Of a stretch of DNA of 64,000 nt, positions 18,472 to 29,090 are shown piece by piece. Position 1 is the first letter of the stretch, and every line of letters begins with the position of its first letter. Origin of the DNA: an uncultured Paracoccaceae bacterium (GTDB lineage Bacteria; Pseudomonadota; Alphaproteobacteria; Rhodobacterales; Rhodobacteraceae); contig CANNFR010000013.1 of the NCBI GenBank assembly GCA_947503935.1, positions 50,723 through 114,722 of the forward strand. The letters are read 5' to 3'. The notes under the pieces were generated by a model, which was not told the origin of the DNA, did not search any database, and saw only the letters and a program-made list of their open reading frames with translations. Both the position numbers and the translations under genes were made by a program.

Positions 18472-19686
18472 ATGCCCAAATCGCCAGACCTTCTGCTGAC
18501 CGGGGCCCGCCTTGCCACCATGGCCGGGCCCGGGCCCTATGGGCTGGTCGATGACGGGGCTTTGGCGATCCGCGACGGCCTGATCGCCTGGGCCGGCGCC
18601 ATGGCCGACCTGCCGTCGGACTACCGCAATTGGCCCAAGCACGCGGTCGACGGCTGCCTTGTGACCCCGGCCCTGATCGACTGCCACACCCACACGGTTT
18701 TCGCAGGCTCCCGCGCGCTGGAGTTTGAGCAGCGGCTGCAGGGCGCCAGCTATGCCGAGATCGCCAAGGCGGGCGGCGGCATCCTGTCAACCGTCCGCGC
18801 GACCCGCGCGGCGGGCGAGGACGCGTTGCTGCAGGCCGCTCTGCCCCGCATCGACGCGATGCTGGCGGCCGGTGCGGCGACGATCGAGATCAAATCGGGC
18901 TACGGGCTGGATATCGAGACTGAGTTGGCCATGCTCCGCACAGCCCGTCGGATCGCCGCGGAACGCCCCGTGCGCATCCGCACCACCTTTCTCGGCGCCC
19001 ATGCCGTGCCGCCGGACTACAAAGGCCGCGCAGATGCGTATCTGACCGAGACCTGCCTGCCCGCGCTAGAGGCTGCCCACGCCGCAGGTCTGGTCGATGC
19101 GGTCGACGGGTTCTGCGAAGGCATCGCCTTCTCCCCCGCGCAGATTGCCCGCGTCTTCGATGCGGCCACGGCCCTGGGCCTGCCCGTGAAGCTCCATGCC
19201 GAACAGCTGTCGAACCTCGGCGGTGCGGCGTTGGCTGCAAGTTACAGGGCCTTGTCAGCCGACCACTTGGAATATCTCGACGAGGCTGGGATCGCCGCGA
19301 TGGCGGGGGCCGGGGCGGTCGCGGTGATCCTGCCCGGCGCCTTCTACACGCTGCGCGAACGCCAAGCGCCGCCGATCGAGGCCCTCCGCGCGGCGGGCGT
19401 GCCGATGGCGGTGGCGACCGACCTCAACCCCGGCTCGTCGCCGCTATCCTCGCTGCCGCTGGCGATGAACATGGCCTGCACGCTGTTCCAGATGACCCCC
19501 GAGGAAGCGCTGCTTGGCACCACCGTCAACGCCGCCCGCGCTTTGGGCCTCAGCGATTGCGGCCGGATTGCCCCGGGCCTGCGCGCCGATCTGGCGATCT
19601 GGGAGGCTGCACATCCGGCCGAGCTCAGCTACCTCATCGGGGGCCCGCCATTGCGGGCCCGCCTCTTCGGGGGGCGGATATGCTGA
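18472..19686 (+). CDS. hutI: Imidazolonepropionase HutI
   Basis: HutI opens the ring of 4-imidazolone-5-propionate to give N-formimino-L-glutamate. The 404-residue length is typical. The motif [10 protein letters not shown] (metal-binding HxH), [19 protein letters not shown] and [10 protein letters not shown] are all characteristic. The stop overlaps the start of hutH by 7 bp, and the gene leads the plus-strand hut operon. The ribosome site ahead of ATG 18472 is poor. Confidence 0.97.
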   Translation: MPKSPDLLLTGARLATMAGPGPYGLVDDGALAIRDGLIAWAGAMADLPSDYRNWPKHAVDGCLVTPALIDCHTHTVFAGSRALEFEQRLQGASYAEIAKAGGGILSTVRATRAAGEDALLQAALPRIDAMLAAGAATIEIKSGYGLDIETELAMLRTARRIAAERPVRIRTTFLGAHAVPPDYKGRADAYLTETCLPALEAAHAAGLVDAVDGFCEGIAFSPAQIARVFDAATALGLPVKLHAEQLSNLGGAALAASYRALSADHLEYLDEAGIAAMAGAGAVAVILPGAFYTLRERQAPPIEALRAAGVPMAVATDLNPGSSPLSSLPLAMNMACTLFQMTPEEALLGTTVNAARALGLSDCGRIAPGLRADLAIWEAAHPAELSYLIGGPPLRARLFGGRIC

Positions 19687-21206
19687 CCTTCTGCCCAGGC
19701 GAGGTGCCACTTTCCGCATTGGAAACCCTCTGGCGCGATGACGCCCCCGCGCGGCTTGACCCGAAATGCCGCAAGGCCGTCGACCACGCGGCAAAGGTTG
19801 TGGCCGAGGCCGCCGCTGGTGACGCGGCGATCTACGGCGTCAATACCGGCTTCGGCAAACTCGCCTCGGTGCGGATCGCAGCCAAAGATACCGCCACGCT
19901 GCAACGCAACCTGATCCTGTCGCATTGCTGTGGCGTTGGCCCGGCGACACCGTCCGGGATCACACGGCTGATGATGGCCCTGAAACTGCTCTCGCTGGGG
20001 CGCGGCGCCTCGGGGGTCCGCTGGGGCGTGATCGCGCTGATCGAGGGCATGCTGGCCCATGGCGTCACGCCGATTGTCCCCGCCCAAGGCTCGGTCGGCG
20101 CCTCGGGCGACCTTGCGCCTCTGGCCCATATGGCCGCCGTGATGATCGGCGAGGGCGAGGCCCAGATCGGCGGACAACGGATGCCCGGCGCCAAGGCGCT
20201 TGCCGAGGCGGGCCTTGCGCCCATCGCCCTTGGCCCGAAGGAGGGGCTGGCGCTGATCAACGGCACGCAGTTTTCCACCGCCTATGCGCTGGCGGGCCTC
20301 TTTGGCGCCTGGCGGGCGGCGCAGTCGGCCCTGGTGACGGGCGCGCTGTCGACGGACGCGATCATGGGCTCAACCGCACCACTACAGCCGGCCATCCACA
20401 GCCTGCGCGGCCATGCGGGCCAGATCGACGCGGCCGCCGCCATGCGCGCACTGCTGAGCGGGTCCGAGATCCGCGAGAGCCACCGCGACGGCGATACCCG
20501 CGTGCAGGACCCTTATTGCATCCGCTGCCAGCCGCAGGTCACCGGGGCCGCAATGGACGTGCTGCGCATGGCCGCGCGCACGCTTGAGGTCGAAGCCAAC
20601 GCCGCCACCGACAACCCGCTGATCCTGCCCGGCGGCCAGATCGTCTCGGGCGGGAACTTCCATGCCGAACCGGTGGGCTTTGCCGCCGACATGATCGCGC
20701 TGGCGGTGGCCGAGATCGGCGCCATCGCCCAGCGCCGTATCGCGCTGATGGTCGACCCGACGTTGTCCTTCGATCTGCCGCCGTTCCTGACGCCGCAGCC
20801 GGGCCTGAACTCGGGCTACATGATCGCCGAGGTTACCACCGCCGCCTTGATGAGCGAGAACAAGCACATCGCCAATCCGACCGTCACCGATTCAACCCCC
20901 ACCTCCGCCAATCAGGAAGACCATGTCAGCATGGCCGCCCATGGCGCACGGCGGCTGACGCGGATGGTGGGCAACCTTAGCACGATCCTCGGCGTCGAGG
21001 CGCTCTGCGCCGCGCAGGGCATCGAATTTCGTGCGCCGCTGACCACATCCGCCCCCCTGGCCGCCGTTATCGCGCGCCTCAGGCAGGATGTGCCGACGCT
21101 GGGGCAGGATAGGTATCTGGCGCCCGATATCGAGGCCGCCACCGACCTTGTCGCCTTCGGCGCTTTGGCGCAGGCCACCGGCACCGATCTGCCGGGGCTG
21201 GCATGA
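19680..21206 (+). CDS. hutH: Histidine ammonia-lyase HutH
   Basis: HutH removes ammonia from L-histidine to give urocanate, the inducer of the pathway. The 508-residue protein carries the Ala-Ser-Gly triad that cyclises to the MIO prosthetic group (A141-S142-G143 in [14 protein letters not shown]), plus the typical [11 protein letters not shown] and [12 protein letters not shown] stretches. ATG at 19680 overlaps the hutI stop; the longer in-frame extension upstream lies inside hutI and is not credible. hutG starts 4 bp before its end. Confidence 0.97.
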   Translation: MLTFCPGEVPLSALETLWRDDAPARLDPKCRKAVDHAAKVVAEAAAGDAAIYGVNTGFGKLASVRIAAKDTATLQRNLILSHCCGVGPATPSGITRLMMALKLLSLGRGASGVRWGVIALIEGMLAHGVTPIVPAQGSVGASGDLAPLAHMAAVMIGEGEAQIGGQRMPGAKALAEAGLAPIALGPKEGLALINGTQFSTAYALAGLFGAWRAAQSALVTGALSTDAIMGSTAPLQPAIHSLRGHAGQIDAAAAMRALLSGSEIRESHRDGDTRVQDPYCIRCQPQVTGAAMDVLRMAARTLEVEANAATDNPLILPGGQIVSGGNFHAEPVGFAADMIALAVAEIGAIAQRRIALMVDPTLSFDLPPFLTPQPGLNSGYMIAEVTTAALMSENKHIANPTVTDSTPTSANQEDHVSMAAHGARRLTRMVGNLSTILGVEALCAAQGIEFRAPLTTSAPLAAVIARLRQDVPTLGQDRYLAPDIEAATDLVAFGALAQATGTDLPGLA

Positions 21207-21991
21207 CGCCGGTCGAGGTGATCCAGGGCGATGGCCCGGTGGTGCTTGGCCAGCCCCATGGCGGCACCTGGTTGCCGGGCGACGTGCTGGCCCGGCTGAA
21301 TGACAGAGGCCGCGCGCTGGCCGATACCGATTGGCATATCGGGCGGCTTTATGACGGCGTGCTGCCCGGCGTGACAATCGTCCGCGCCACCTTCCACCGC
21401 TATCTGATCGACGCCAACCGCAACCCCTCAGGCGCCTCGCTCTATCCCGGGCAGAATACGACCGGGCTGGTGCCAGTGACAGATTTCGACGGCCGGCCGA
21501 TCTGGGCCGAGGAGCCCTTGGGCGAAGAGATCGAAGCGCGCCGCAAGGCCTTCCACGCCCCCTATCACGCCGCGCTTGCGGCCGAGCTTGACCGCGTGAA
21601 GGCACGCTACGGCTATGCGATCCTCTGGGATTGCCACTCAATCCGCTCACACATTCCGCATCTCTTTAGCGGCACGCTGCCCGCCCTCAATGTCGGCACG
21701 AATGGCGGCACCACCTGCGCGGCAGCGCTGGAACGCCGCGTCGCCGAGGCGTGCCGAACAAGCGACTACACCTCGGTCTTGAACGGCCGCTTCAAGGGCG
21801 GCTGGACCACCCGGCACTACGGCCGCCCGGCCGAGGGCCTGCACGCGATCCAGATGGAGACCGCGCAGTCGGCCTATCTGGAAACCGAGGCACCACCCTG
21901 GACCTACTCCGAAGCGAAGACGACGAAGCTCCGCCCGCTCTTTGCCCGCATTCTGACCGATCTCGCAGCATGGAGGCCTTCCGATGGATGA
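21203..21991 (+). CDS. hutG: N-formylglutamate deformylase HutG
   Basis: HutG hydrolyses N-formyl-L-glutamate to glutamate and formate, completing the HutF branch. The 262-residue protein shows QPHGGTWLP near the start, [10 protein letters not shown], and [14 protein letters not shown], which fit the metal-dependent N-formylglutamate amidohydrolase family. It overlaps hutH by 4 bp (ATGA) and the following acetyltransferase gene by 8 bp. Confidence 0.95.
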   Translation: MTPVEVIQGDGPVVLGQPHGGTWLPGDVLARLNDRGRALADTDWHIGRLYDGVLPGVTIVRATFHRYLIDANRNPSGASLYPGQNTTGLVPVTDFDGRPIWAEEPLGEEIEARRKAFHAPYHAALAAELDRVKARYGYAILWDCHSIRSHIPHLFSGTLPALNVGTNGGTTCAAALERRVAEACRTSDYTSVLNGRFKGGWTTRHYGRPAEGLHAIQMETAQSAYLETEAPPWTYSEAKTTKLRPLFARILTDLAAWRPSDG

Positions 21992-22586
21992 TATCGTCAT
22001 CGCTCCCGGACTTGCTGATGCCCACCGATCCGAAGCCGCGCATCTGTTCTTCTCGGCGCTCTGGCCCAAACTGACGCGCATCCTGGGGGCCGATGGACTG
22101 GAAGGCATCGCCCGGGCCGCAATGCCAAAGCTGCGCGCCGACCGGGTGATCTCGGCCGTCTCGGGCGCCAGCCTGCTCGGCATTGCCGGGTTCAAGCGTG
22201 ACGGCGCCGGCTTCGCCGAGATCGGCCTCGCCGACCTGCGCCCGATCTACGGGCTTTGGGGAAGCCTCTGGCGTGGGCTGGCGCTGTCTCCCTTGAACCG
22301 GCGCGAGCGCCCCGGCGAGTTCCTGATGGATGGCATCTTCGTCAAGCCCGAGGCGCAGGGGCGGGGTATCGGCACGCGCCTTCTGGCGGCGATCGAGGCC
22401 GAGGCGCGCGCCCGGGGCGCCCGCCACGTCCGCCTCGACGTGATCGACATCAATCCGCGCGCCCGCACGCTCTATGAAAGATGCGGTTTCGTCGCGGTGA
22501 AGACATCGTCGATCGGCCCCTTGCGGCACCTGTTCGGCTTCAACGCCGCCACCGAAATGCACAAACCTTTGGGGAGCACGCCATGA
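21984..22586 (+). CDS. GNAT-family N-acetyltransferase inside the hut operon
   Basis: The 200-residue protein has the acetyl-CoA-binding signature [18 protein letters not shown] (about residues 113-130) and the C-terminal [14 protein letters not shown] typical of GNAT enzymes. It is welded into the operon: it overlaps hutG by 8 bp and hutU by 4 bp. That placement suggests a histidine-linked substrate such as histidine, histamine or a pathway amine, or a detoxifying role; none is shown by the sequence. Central hydrophobic stretch at about residues 83-100 may be part of the fold, not a membrane segment. Confidence 0.85.
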   Translation: MDDIVIAPGLADAHRSEAAHLFFSALWPKLTRILGADGLEGIARAAMPKLRADRVISAVSGASLLGIAGFKRDGAGFAEIGLADLRPIYGLWGSLWRGLALSPLNRRERPGEFLMDGIFVKPEAQGRGIGTRLLAAIEAEARARGARHVRLDVIDINPRARTLYERCGFVAVKTSSIGPLRHLFGFNAATEMHKPLGSTP

Positions 22587-24262
22587 CCAAGCCCGACCCC
22601 CGCCACAACCTCCGCGATGTCTACCCCCCCACCGGCCCCGAGATCACCGCCAAATCGTGGCTGACCGAGGCGCCGATGCGGATGCTGATGAACAACCTCC
22701 ACCCCGACGTGGCCGAGAACCCGCATGAGTTGGTCGTCTATGGCGGGATAGGGCGCGCGGCACGCACCTGGGAGGATTTCGACCGGATCGTCGCTTCGTT
22801 GAAGACGCTGGAAGCGGACGAGACCCTCATCGTACAGTCCGGCCGCCCGGTCGCGGTGATCCGCACCCATGCCGATGCCCCCCGCGTGCTGATCGCCAAT
22901 TCCAACCTCGTGCCGCATTGGGCGACCTGGGACCATTTCAACGAGCTCGATAAGAAGGGCCTCGCGATGTACGGCCAGATGACGGCGGGCTCGTGGATCT
23001 ATATCGGCACGCAAGGCATCGTGCAGGGCACGTATGAAACCTTCGCCGAGGCCGGCCGTCAGCATTATGACGGTGACCTCAAGGGGCGCTGGATCCTCAC
23101 GGCGGGCCTCGGCGGGATGGGCGGCGCGCAGCCTCTGGCGGCGGTGATGGCCGGGGCGTGCTGCCTGGCGGTCGAATGCGACGAGACGCGGATCGATTTC
23201 CGCCTGCGCACCCGCTATGTCGACGAAAAGGCGCGCACCCTCGACGAGGCGCTGGCCCTGATTGAGACATGGACCAAGGCGGGCGCGGCGAAGTCCGTCG
23301 GCCTTCTCGGCAACGCCGCCGAGATCTTCCCAGAACTGGTCAAGCGCGGCGTGCGGCCGGATATCGTCACCGACCAGACCTCGGCGCACGATCCCCTGCA
23401 TGGCTATCTGCCGCAGGGGTGGACGGTGGCCGCCTGGCGCGCCAAGCAGGAGAGCGACCCCAAGGCGGTGGAAAAAGCCGCGCGCGCCAGCATGAAGACC
23501 CATGTTGCGGCGATGGTGGACTTCTGGAACGCTGGCGTGCCAACCTTGGATTACGGCAACAACATCCGCCAGGTCGCCCTCGACGAAGGGCTGGAGAACG
23601 CCTTTGCCTTCCCGGGTTTCGTGCCCGCCTATATCCGGCCCCTCTTCTGCAAGGGCATCGGCCCCTTCCGCTGGTGCGCTTTGTCGGGAGACCCCGAGGA
23701 TATCTACGCCACCGACGCCGCGATGAAGCGCCTCTTCCCCGACAACGCGCATCTGCATCGCTGGCTCGACATGGCGCGCGAACGCATCGCCTTCCAGGGC
23801 CTGCCCGCCCGCATCTGCTGGATCGGGCTTGGCGACCGCCACCGCGCAGGGCTGATGTTCAACGACATGGTGGCGAGCGGAGAGCTCAAGGCCCCCATCG
23901 TCATCGGCCGCGACCATCTGGATTCCGGCAGCGTGGCCAGCCCCAACCGCGAGACCGAAGCCATGAAAGACGGCTCCGACGCCGTCTCGGACTGGCCGTT
24001 GCTGAACGCTCTCATCAACTGCGCCTCCGGCGCGACCTGGGTCAGCCTGCACCACGGCGGCGGCGTCGGCATGGGGTTCTCGCAACATTCCGGCATGGTC
24101 GTCGTCGCCGACGGCACCCCCGACGCCGCCCGGCGACTTAAGCGCGTCCTCTGGAACGACCCCGCCTCGGGCGTCTGGCGCCACGCGGATGCGGGCTACG
24201 ACGCGGCGGTGGAATGCGCGCGGGAAAACGGGCTGCGGCTGCCCGCGCTCTTCGGGAACTGA
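22583..24262 (+). CDS. hutU: Urocanate hydratase HutU
   Basis: HutU converts urocanate to 4-imidazolone-5-propionate using tightly bound NAD+. The 559-residue protein has the family start ([21 protein letters not shown] cut at its middle by the usual length), [15 protein letters not shown] for NAD+ binding, YNxNR-type region DYGNNIRQ and [13 protein letters not shown] at 22583 overlaps the GNAT gene stop as ATGA; the 34 extra codons of the open frame lie inside the GNAT gene. It is the last hut gene of the plus-strand operon. Confidence 0.97.
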   Translation: MTKPDPRHNLRDVYPPTGPEITAKSWLTEAPMRMLMNNLHPDVAENPHELVVYGGIGRAARTWEDFDRIVASLKTLEADETLIVQSGRPVAVIRTHADAPRVLIANSNLVPHWATWDHFNELDKKGLAMYGQMTAGSWIYIGTQGIVQGTYETFAEAGRQHYDGDLKGRWILTAGLGGMGGAQPLAAVMAGACCLAVECDETRIDFRLRTRYVDEKARTLDEALALIETWTKAGAAKSVGLLGNAAEIFPELVKRGVRPDIVTDQTSAHDPLHGYLPQGWTVAAWRAKQESDPKAVEKAARASMKTHVAAMVDFWNAGVPTLDYGNNIRQVALDEGLENAFAFPGFVPAYIRPLFCKGIGPFRWCALSGDPEDIYATDAAMKRLFPDNAHLHRWLDMARERIAFQGLPARICWIGLGDRHRAGLMFNDMVASGELKAPIVIGRDHLDSGSVASPNRETEAMKDGSDAVSDWPLLNALINCASGATWVSLHHGGGVGMGFSQHSGMVVVADGTPDAARRLKRVLWNDPASGVWRHADAGYDAAVECARENGLRLPALFGN

Positions 24263-24412
24263 CTGACGCGTTTGCCTATTCCACAGATTTCCCAGCGGAT
24301 GTTCGGGCGGATACAGTTGCAATTCACGTTGATAGGCTTCGCAGGAATAGGCAGATATCGGAAATATAGGCGGGCCGATACCGGCTGATAGTTGAGAAGT
24401 GCAGGCACAGAC

Positions 24413-24859
24413 ATGGACAAGGAGTTGAGCGCGGAATTGGTCTGGTCACTCAGAGCGCTTGCCCAAGATGCGGCTGCTCAACGCAGTCTTTACCCGAGCT
24501 TTGTAGTCGTCACCGATGAATTGGTTTCGGATTTCGAGGAAGCTTATTCATTCAATAACGCCGACTTCCGCGCTCGGAACTCTGATCTTGAAACTCTGGA
24601 CAGACATATCGAAAGCAAATCGGGCATACTGGAATTCTGGGATGATGATGCGTTGCAGCACTCCGAGTTCTGGGCGGAAATCAGGAGACAAGCGCGAGAG
24701 GCACTAAGGTCACGAGACCTGTCGGTCTTCGCGCCTCACCCAAGCCCGGCCACCTACGCTACCGAAGACGAAGTCTGGGTCGCAGGCCGTCCACTGCGGG
24801 AGAAGCAGGGAGACAGCGTGTCTGCCGTCATTTCGAAGCTGAGAAATCTCTTCCGCTGA
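24413..24859 (+). CDS. Hypothetical protein, lower G+C
   Basis: A 148-residue open frame starts at ATG 24413 (an in-frame TTG lies at 24392). The product is acidic and mostly helical in character, with no signal peptide, membrane segment or recognised motif. Base composition is visibly more AT-rich than the hut operon upstream, and the gene stands alone between convergent neighbours, so it may be a recent arrival. I do not recognise the family; it could also be a lineage-specific gene. Confidence 0.5.
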   Translation: MDKELSAELVWSLRALAQDAAAQRSLYPSFVVVTDELVSDFEEAYSFNNADFRARNSDLETLDRHIESKSGILEFWDDDALQHSEFWAEIRRQAREALRSRDLSVFAPHPSPATYATEDEVWVAGRPLREKQGDSVSAVISKLRNLFR

Positions 24860-24917
24860 GGGCCTGCAGCAGATCAATGCGGCGTGTGCGTCCCGTAGTG
24901 CGCGAATACGCGGGACC

Positions 24918-25613
24918 TTATTCAACCCTGTGCGGCGTTCGTTCGACCGCCTCCATCAACCATTTCGCCAGAGCCACCGCCACCAGGGCGCCGGCGCATT
25001 CGGCCAGGAAGAACCCCGGCAGATCGATCGGCCGGATGCCCGAGAACGTGTCGGTCAGGCTGCGGGCCAGGGCCACTGCGGGGTTGGCGAAGCTGGTGGA
25101 TGCGGTGAACCAGTACGCTGCCGTGATGTAGAGGCCGACGAGCATCGGGATCGCCTCGGCCCGGGTGCGCAGGGCGGCCAGGATCACGAAGACCAGCCCG
25201 AAGGTCGCCACCGCCTCGGCCAGCCATTGCGGCCCGCCGGTCCGCATGGTGGCCGAGGTCTGCAGCATCGGCAGCGCGAACATCGCATGCGCAAGCCACG
25301 TGCCGAGCACGCCGCCCACGCATTGCGCCAGAACGTAAAGCCCGCCATCGCGCGCGGAAATCTCGCGCCGCACGGCGAAGGCCAGCGTGACGGCTGGGTT
25401 GAAATGTGCGCCCGAAACGGGGCCCAGCACAGTGATCAGCACCACCAAGATCGCGCCTGTGGGCAGCGTATTGGCCAGCAATTGCAACGCCACATCCTGT
25501 GTCAGGTTCGTGGCCATGATGCCCGAGCCGACTACGGTGCAGACCAGAAGGCCCGTCCCCAAGCCCTCGGCCACCAACCGTTGTGGCAGCGCCAGCATGG
25601 GTTCAGCAGGCAC
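24918..25613 (-). CDS. Aquaporin/aquaglyceroporin (MIP family), probably AqpS-like
   Basis: The 231-residue protein has six hydrophobic segments and two channel motifs, HFNPAVTLA and FANPAVALARS, as in MIP channels. It follows an arsR-type repressor gene and overlaps it by 11 bp, the arrangement known for AqpS in Sinorhizobium, where the channel conducts arsenite out of the cell. No arsC or arsB is visible nearby. Arsenite or methylarsenical transport is inferred from context. Confidence 0.9.
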   Translation of the reverse strand: MPAEPMLALPQRLVAEGLGTGLLVCTVVGSGIMATNLTQDVALQLLANTLPTGAILVVLITVLGPVSGAHFNPAVTLAFAVRREISARDGGLYVLAQCVGGVLGTWLAHAMFALPMLQTSATMRTGGPQWLAEAVATFGLVFVILAALRTRAEAIPMLVGLYITAAYWFTASTSFANPAVALARSLTDTFSGIRPIDLPGFFLAECAGALVAVALAKWLMEAVERTPHRVE

Positions 25614-25935
25614 AGGCGACCTCTTCGATGACCGGTCGGCAGAGGTCAGGATTGCCGCCGCAGCAATCCTCCATCAGGAAGCCAAGGAGGCCGCGCAACC
25701 CCTCGATATCCGCGAAATAGCGCACCGCCCGCCCCTCACGCCGGTTGCGGATCAGACCGGCGGCATGGAGGATCGACAGGTTCGCGGACATCGTATTCTG
25801 GCGCACGTCCAGAGCCGTGGCGATCTGGCCCGCCAGAAGGCCGTCTGCCCCCGCCTTAATCAGCAGACGGAGCACGTCCAGACGTGTTTCCTGAGATAGT
25901 GCCGCGAAAGCATTCAGCGCCTGAGTTTTATCCAT
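25603..25935 (-). CDS. arsR: ArsR-family metalloid-responsive repressor
   Basis: The 110-residue protein is a small winged-helix regulator (LSQETRLDVLRLLI and VRQNTMSANLSILHAAGLI) with a C-terminal cluster EDCCGGNPDLC and a final CAC, which suggest thiol binding of As(III) as in proteobacterial ArsR proteins with a C-terminal Cys pair. It controls itself and the overlapping aquaporin gene. No Shine-Dalgarno sequence precedes ATG 25935, and a long imperfect palindrome covers the start codon, so the mRNA may be leaderless or nearly so. Confidence 0.9.
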   Translation of the reverse strand: MDKTQALNAFAALSQETRLDVLRLLIKAGADGLLAGQIATALDVRQNTMSANLSILHAAGLIRNRREGRAVRYFADIEGLRGLLGFLMEDCCGGNPDLCRPVIEEVACAC

Positions 25936-25955
25936 ATATCATGAATATTGGATAA
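25928..25955. promoter_or_regulatory. Imperfect 28-bp palindrome over the arsR start codon
   Basis: The arms TTATCCA and TGGATAA, with a CATG centre flanked by AT-rich bases, match their reverse complement at 20 of 28 positions. It covers the ATG of arsR and the expected promoter -10 zone, so it is the best candidate operator for ArsR. Confidence 0.6.
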
Positions 25956-25973
25956 CTTCGGATGAGGCAAGCG

Positions 25974-26378
25974 CTAACGCTGAAGCCCTTCCAGGTAATC
26001 GGCGAGACCCAACAGCACCTCGGGCGTCGGCGTCACGGTGCCGTCCGCGCCCTCGATCATCACAACCCGGCCTTCCATGATGGCACCGAATTCCGGCATC
26101 GGGTGGCCGGTATCATCGCGCCGGAAATAGCCGTCGATCGTCGACATCACCTGATTGCGATCGAAAACACCACCGTTGCGGGCCGCGATCGTGGTTAGGT
26201 CGACGGGTGCGCGCGTCAGCGTGGCCGCAAGCGGCCCGCCGCGCCCGTCGGCCCCATGACAGCTCGCACAATTCTCGCCATAGAAGGCGCGCCCGACCTC
26301 GACAGGCTGCTGCGCACAGGCAACGACACCTGCGCAGATCGTGGCTATCGCGATGGCATTTCCAAATTGTCGGCGCAT
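25974..26378 (-). CDS. Class I c-type cytochrome, possible lipoprotein
   Basis: The 134-residue product has a short hydrophobic N-terminus ending in GVVAC, which reads as a lipobox, then one haem-binding motif CASCH and a later HPMPEFG that can give the Met ligand. This is a small mono-haem cytochrome c exported to the periplasm, possibly lipid-anchored. ATG 26378 was chosen because it starts the export signal; the frame extends 19 codons further without a ribosome site. Electron partners are unknown. Confidence 0.85.
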   Translation of the reverse strand: MRRQFGNAIAIATICAGVVACAQQPVEVGRAFYGENCASCHGADGRGGPLAATLTRAPVDLTTIAARNGGVFDRNQVMSTIDGYFRRDDTGHPMPEFGAIMEGRVVMIEGADGTVTPTPEVLLGLADYLEGLQR

Positions 26379-26446
26379 GGTGCGGGGCCTCCCTTGCCTG
26401 TTGCGATGACTATCGGCCAGAACTTGGCCACCCACATTGATCCTGA

Positions 26447-27067
26447 TCAGATCGCAAGTAAACCCAACCGCCCGGGCAAGTCATCCCGCGTGTCATCGGT
26501 GAAATGAAAGGCCTGCCAGCCAAGCGCCCGGGCAGCGTCCACATTGCGCGCCAGATCATCGATCAGTAGCATCTCGCCCGGCGCAACCCCCAGCGTGTCC
26601 GTGACCGTCTGGAAAAAGGCAGGATCAGGCTTGATTACCCCCAGATGGCCCGAGGCAAAGATCTGTTCGACCCGGCCGGCAAACCCCATGTCGTCGGCGA
26701 TATACCGCGCGCGCCGGGCTTCGTTATTGGTGGCGATGACCTGCCGGATCCCGCGTGCGGCCAGGCGGTCCATCAAGGCGACGGTCATCGGGTCCGGGCG
26801 GGCATCCTTGGCGAACCAATACGCGATCAGCGCCTCGGCGCCCGGGGCGAACCCCACCAGATCGGCCCAGGCCTGCACGCGGGTCGCCAAGTCTTCGCGG
26901 CCGGTCATGACCGCCTCGTACCCGTTTCCGAAAACCGCGGTCTGAAATCCCTGCGGCGCGTGCCCCAGATCGGCCTCGAACGTATCCTGCCACACAAACC
27001 GGCCCGCCACGATATTGCGGTTCAGCACACCGTCGAAATCCCAGGCGACGACTTTGAAATCAGTCAT
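26447..27067 (-). CDS. HAD-superfamily hydrolase (haloacid dehalogenase-like phosphatase)
   Basis: The 206-residue protein has HAD motif I (WDFDGVLNRN), motif II region VIATNN, the conserved Lys in GVIKPDPAFF and motif IV LLIDDLARNVDAA. The Asp nucleophile and acid are both present. The cap is small and helical, like that of epoxide-hydrolase-N/phosphoglycolate-type members. It lies 5 bp downstream of lolD on the same strand and may share its transcript; substrate unknown. Confidence 0.9.
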   Translation of the reverse strand: MTDFKVVAWDFDGVLNRNIVAGRFVWQDTFEADLGHAPQGFQTAVFGNGYEAVMTGREDLATRVQAWADLVGFAPGAEALIAYWFAKDARPDPMTVALMDRLAARGIRQVIATNNEARRARYIADDMGFAGRVEQIFASGHLGVIKPDPAFFQTVTDTLGVAPGEMLLIDDLARNVDAARALGWQAFHFTDDTRDDLPGRLGLLAI

Positions 27068-27072
27068 CGCCG

Positions 27073-27747
27073 CTAAACCAGCCGTCCGCCCTCAAGCCGC
27101 AAGGTGCGGTCCATCCGTGCGGCAAGCTGCAGGTTATGGGTGGCGATCACGGCCGAAAGGCCGGTGCTGCGCACCAGTTCAAGCAGGGCCTCAAAAACCT
27201 GATCCGAGGTCGCGGGGTCCAGATTGCCGGTGGGCTCATCGGCCAGCAGAACGCGCGGTGTGTTCGCCAGCGCCCGGCAAAAGGCCACGCGCTGCTGTTC
27301 GCCGCCCGATAATTGCGCGGGACGGTGGTTGGCGCGGGCCTCGATCCCGACGCGGATCAGGAGGTTACGCGCACGCGCCTCGGCGGCGGCACGGGATACG
27401 CCATTGGCCAGTTGCGGCAGCATGATGTTTTCAAGCGCGGTGAATTCGGGCAGCAGGTGGTGGAACTGGTAAATGAAGCCGACCTCTGCCCGCCGCGCGG
27501 CCGTGCGGGCCTGATCCGACATCGCCTCCATGACCTGCCCGCCCAGCCTGACCTCGCCCGCGTCGGCCGTATCGAGCAGCCCCGCAATGTGCAAAAGCGT
27601 CGATTTGCCGGCACCCGACGGCGCAACCAGAGCCACCACTTCGCCAACCCGCACGGTCAGATCAGCGCCGCGGAGCACGGCGATCTCGCCGGGTGCGCCG
27701 CGGTTATAGGCCTTTTCGATGCCACTCAGCACCAATGCCTCACTCAT
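27073..27747 (-). CDS. lolD: Lipoprotein-releasing ABC ATPase LolD
   Basis: LolD powers release of outer-membrane-destined lipoproteins from the inner membrane. The 224-residue protein has Walker [10 protein letters not shown], signature [11 protein letters not shown], Walker [13 protein letters not shown] and the switch His in [21 protein letters not shown] has Ala where Gly is more usual before PSG. It overlaps the permease gene lolC by 8 bp. LolD is close to MacB-type ATPases, but the partner gene settles the assignment. Confidence 0.94.
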   Translation of the reverse strand: MSEALVLSGIEKAYNRGAPGEIAVLRGADLTVRVGEVVALVAPSGAGKSTLLHIAGLLDTADAGEVRLGGQVMEAMSDQARTAARRAEVGFIYQFHHLLPEFTALENIMLPQLANGVSRAAAEARARNLLIRVGIEARANHRPAQLSGGEQQRVAFCRALANTPRVLLADEPTGNLDPATSDQVFEALLELVRSTGLSAVIATHNLQLAARMDRTLRLEGGRLV

Positions 27748-29026
27748 AGCGTAACGCCTCCACCGGGTTCATGCGTGCCGCGCGGCGGGCGGGAAAGATG
27801 GTAACGATGAACGAAAGCCCCAAAGACAGCGCCATGGCCGCCGCCACGTCAAACGGCCGCAAAACCGCTGGCGGAAAGAAGAAACCCTGCGCCTCAAGGC
27901 TCGCGCGGCTGCCGCCGGTGATGACATCCATCAGCGCGTAGACATGTTCGATGTTGAGCGCAAAGAGTGCCCCGAGGATCGTACCCAGAATGGTGCCCGC
28001 AATGCCGACCGATGCACCGACCAAAAAGAAGACGCGCAGAACCGACCCTTCGCTGAGGCCGATGGTGCGCAAAATGCCGATGTCGCGCCCCTTGTTCTTG
28101 ACCAGCATGACAAGCCCCGACACGATGTTCAGCGTCGCGATCAGCACCAGAATGAACAGCAGGATATAGAGCGCGTTGTCCTGCAATTGCAGCGCCCGCA
28201 GCATGCCGCCCGCCCTGTCACGCCAGGTCCAGCCGAAAGCCTGCTCATCCGCCGCCTGCAGGATCGGAAACATGACCTCATCGACCGTTTCCGGGTCAGC
28301 CAGCATCACGTCGATCTGGTTCACCCCACCCTCGCGGTTCAAGAATGGCTGTGCCTGATCCAAGGGTAGATAGGCGCGCGTTGCGTCAATGAAGCCTTGG
28401 CCCGAGCGGAAGATGTAGACCACCTCGAACGCCGAGATGCGCGGGCTGAAACCAGACGGGGTACGGACCCCGTTTGGAAAGATCAAACGCACCTGAGAAC
28501 CCACGCTAACGCCCAGCGTGCGGGCCAGTTGATCGCCCAGCGCGAGCCCCTCGGAAAAGCGAGACAGATCGCCCTGACTGCGATCGGCCTCGGCAATGCT
28601 GGGAAAGGTGGCGAGATCTTCGGGCGCAATACCGTAGAGCTCAACCGGCGCATTGTTCCGCCGGGCATTCCCAATCAGGCGTTCCTTGACGACGGGAACC
28701 GCCTGCAAGACGTCGGGCTGTGCAACAATCCGATCGGCCACGGCCTGGTAATCTCGGATCAACTGGTCGCGCGCGCCATTTTCGCGTTCCTGTTCGGGGT
28801 AGAAGACCTCCAGATGCGCCGTGCCGCCCAGGATAATCCGCAACGTCTCTTCACGGAGCCCCGTGCGCACGGCAAGCGTGGCGATCAAAGCGAAGACAGC
28901 CAAGGTGATCCCGATCAGCGAAATCCAGGTCATCACGCTGACTCCACCCTCAGCGCGGCGCGCGCGGAGGTACCGCCAGGCGATCATCCACTCGAATGCG
29001 GCGAAGGGTCGGGTGCGGCCTACCAC
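27740..29026 (-). CDS. lolC: Lipoprotein-releasing ABC permease LolC/LolE family
   Basis: The 428-residue protein has the LolCE layout: one N-terminal membrane helix (about residues 30-52), a large periplasmic domain, then three C-terminal helices. Start residues [14 protein letters not shown] and the end [24 protein letters not shown] are highly typical. Alphaproteobacteria usually have a single LolC/E-type permease acting as a homodimer with LolD. Upstream lies proS, separated by a 170-bp region with three strong hairpins. Confidence 0.94.
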   Translation of the reverse strand: MVGRTRPFAAFEWMIAWRYLRARRAEGGVSVMTWISLIGITLAVFALIATLAVRTGLREETLRIILGGTAHLEVFYPEQERENGARDQLIRDYQAVADRIVAQPDVLQAVPVVKERLIGNARRNNAPVELYGIAPEDLATFPSIAEADRSQGDLSRFSEGLALGDQLARTLGVSVGSQVRLIFPNGVRTPSGFSPRISAFEVVYIFRSGQGFIDATRAYLPLDQAQPFLNREGGVNQIDVMLADPETVDEVMFPILQAADEQAFGWTWRDRAGGMLRALQLQDNALYILLFILVLIATLNIVSGLVMLVKNKGRDIGILRTIGLSEGSVLRVFFLVGASVGIAGTILGTILGALFALNIEHVYALMDVITGGSRASLEAQGFFFPPAVLRPFDVAAAMALSLGLSFIVTIFPARRAARMNPVEALRYE

Positions 29027-29090
29027 GTCTGCTCCTCATGATTTTTGCGCGGAGAGTGGTGGTGTCTTCCCCGAACGTCAAGACAGGCAC

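Noticed and set aside
22472..24322. A 616-codon open frame on the minus strand opposite hutU
   Set aside because: It lies entirely antisense to a gene with clear urocanate hydratase motifs; long antisense frames are expected at this G+C content, and the translation is rich in His/Arg/Gly without family features.
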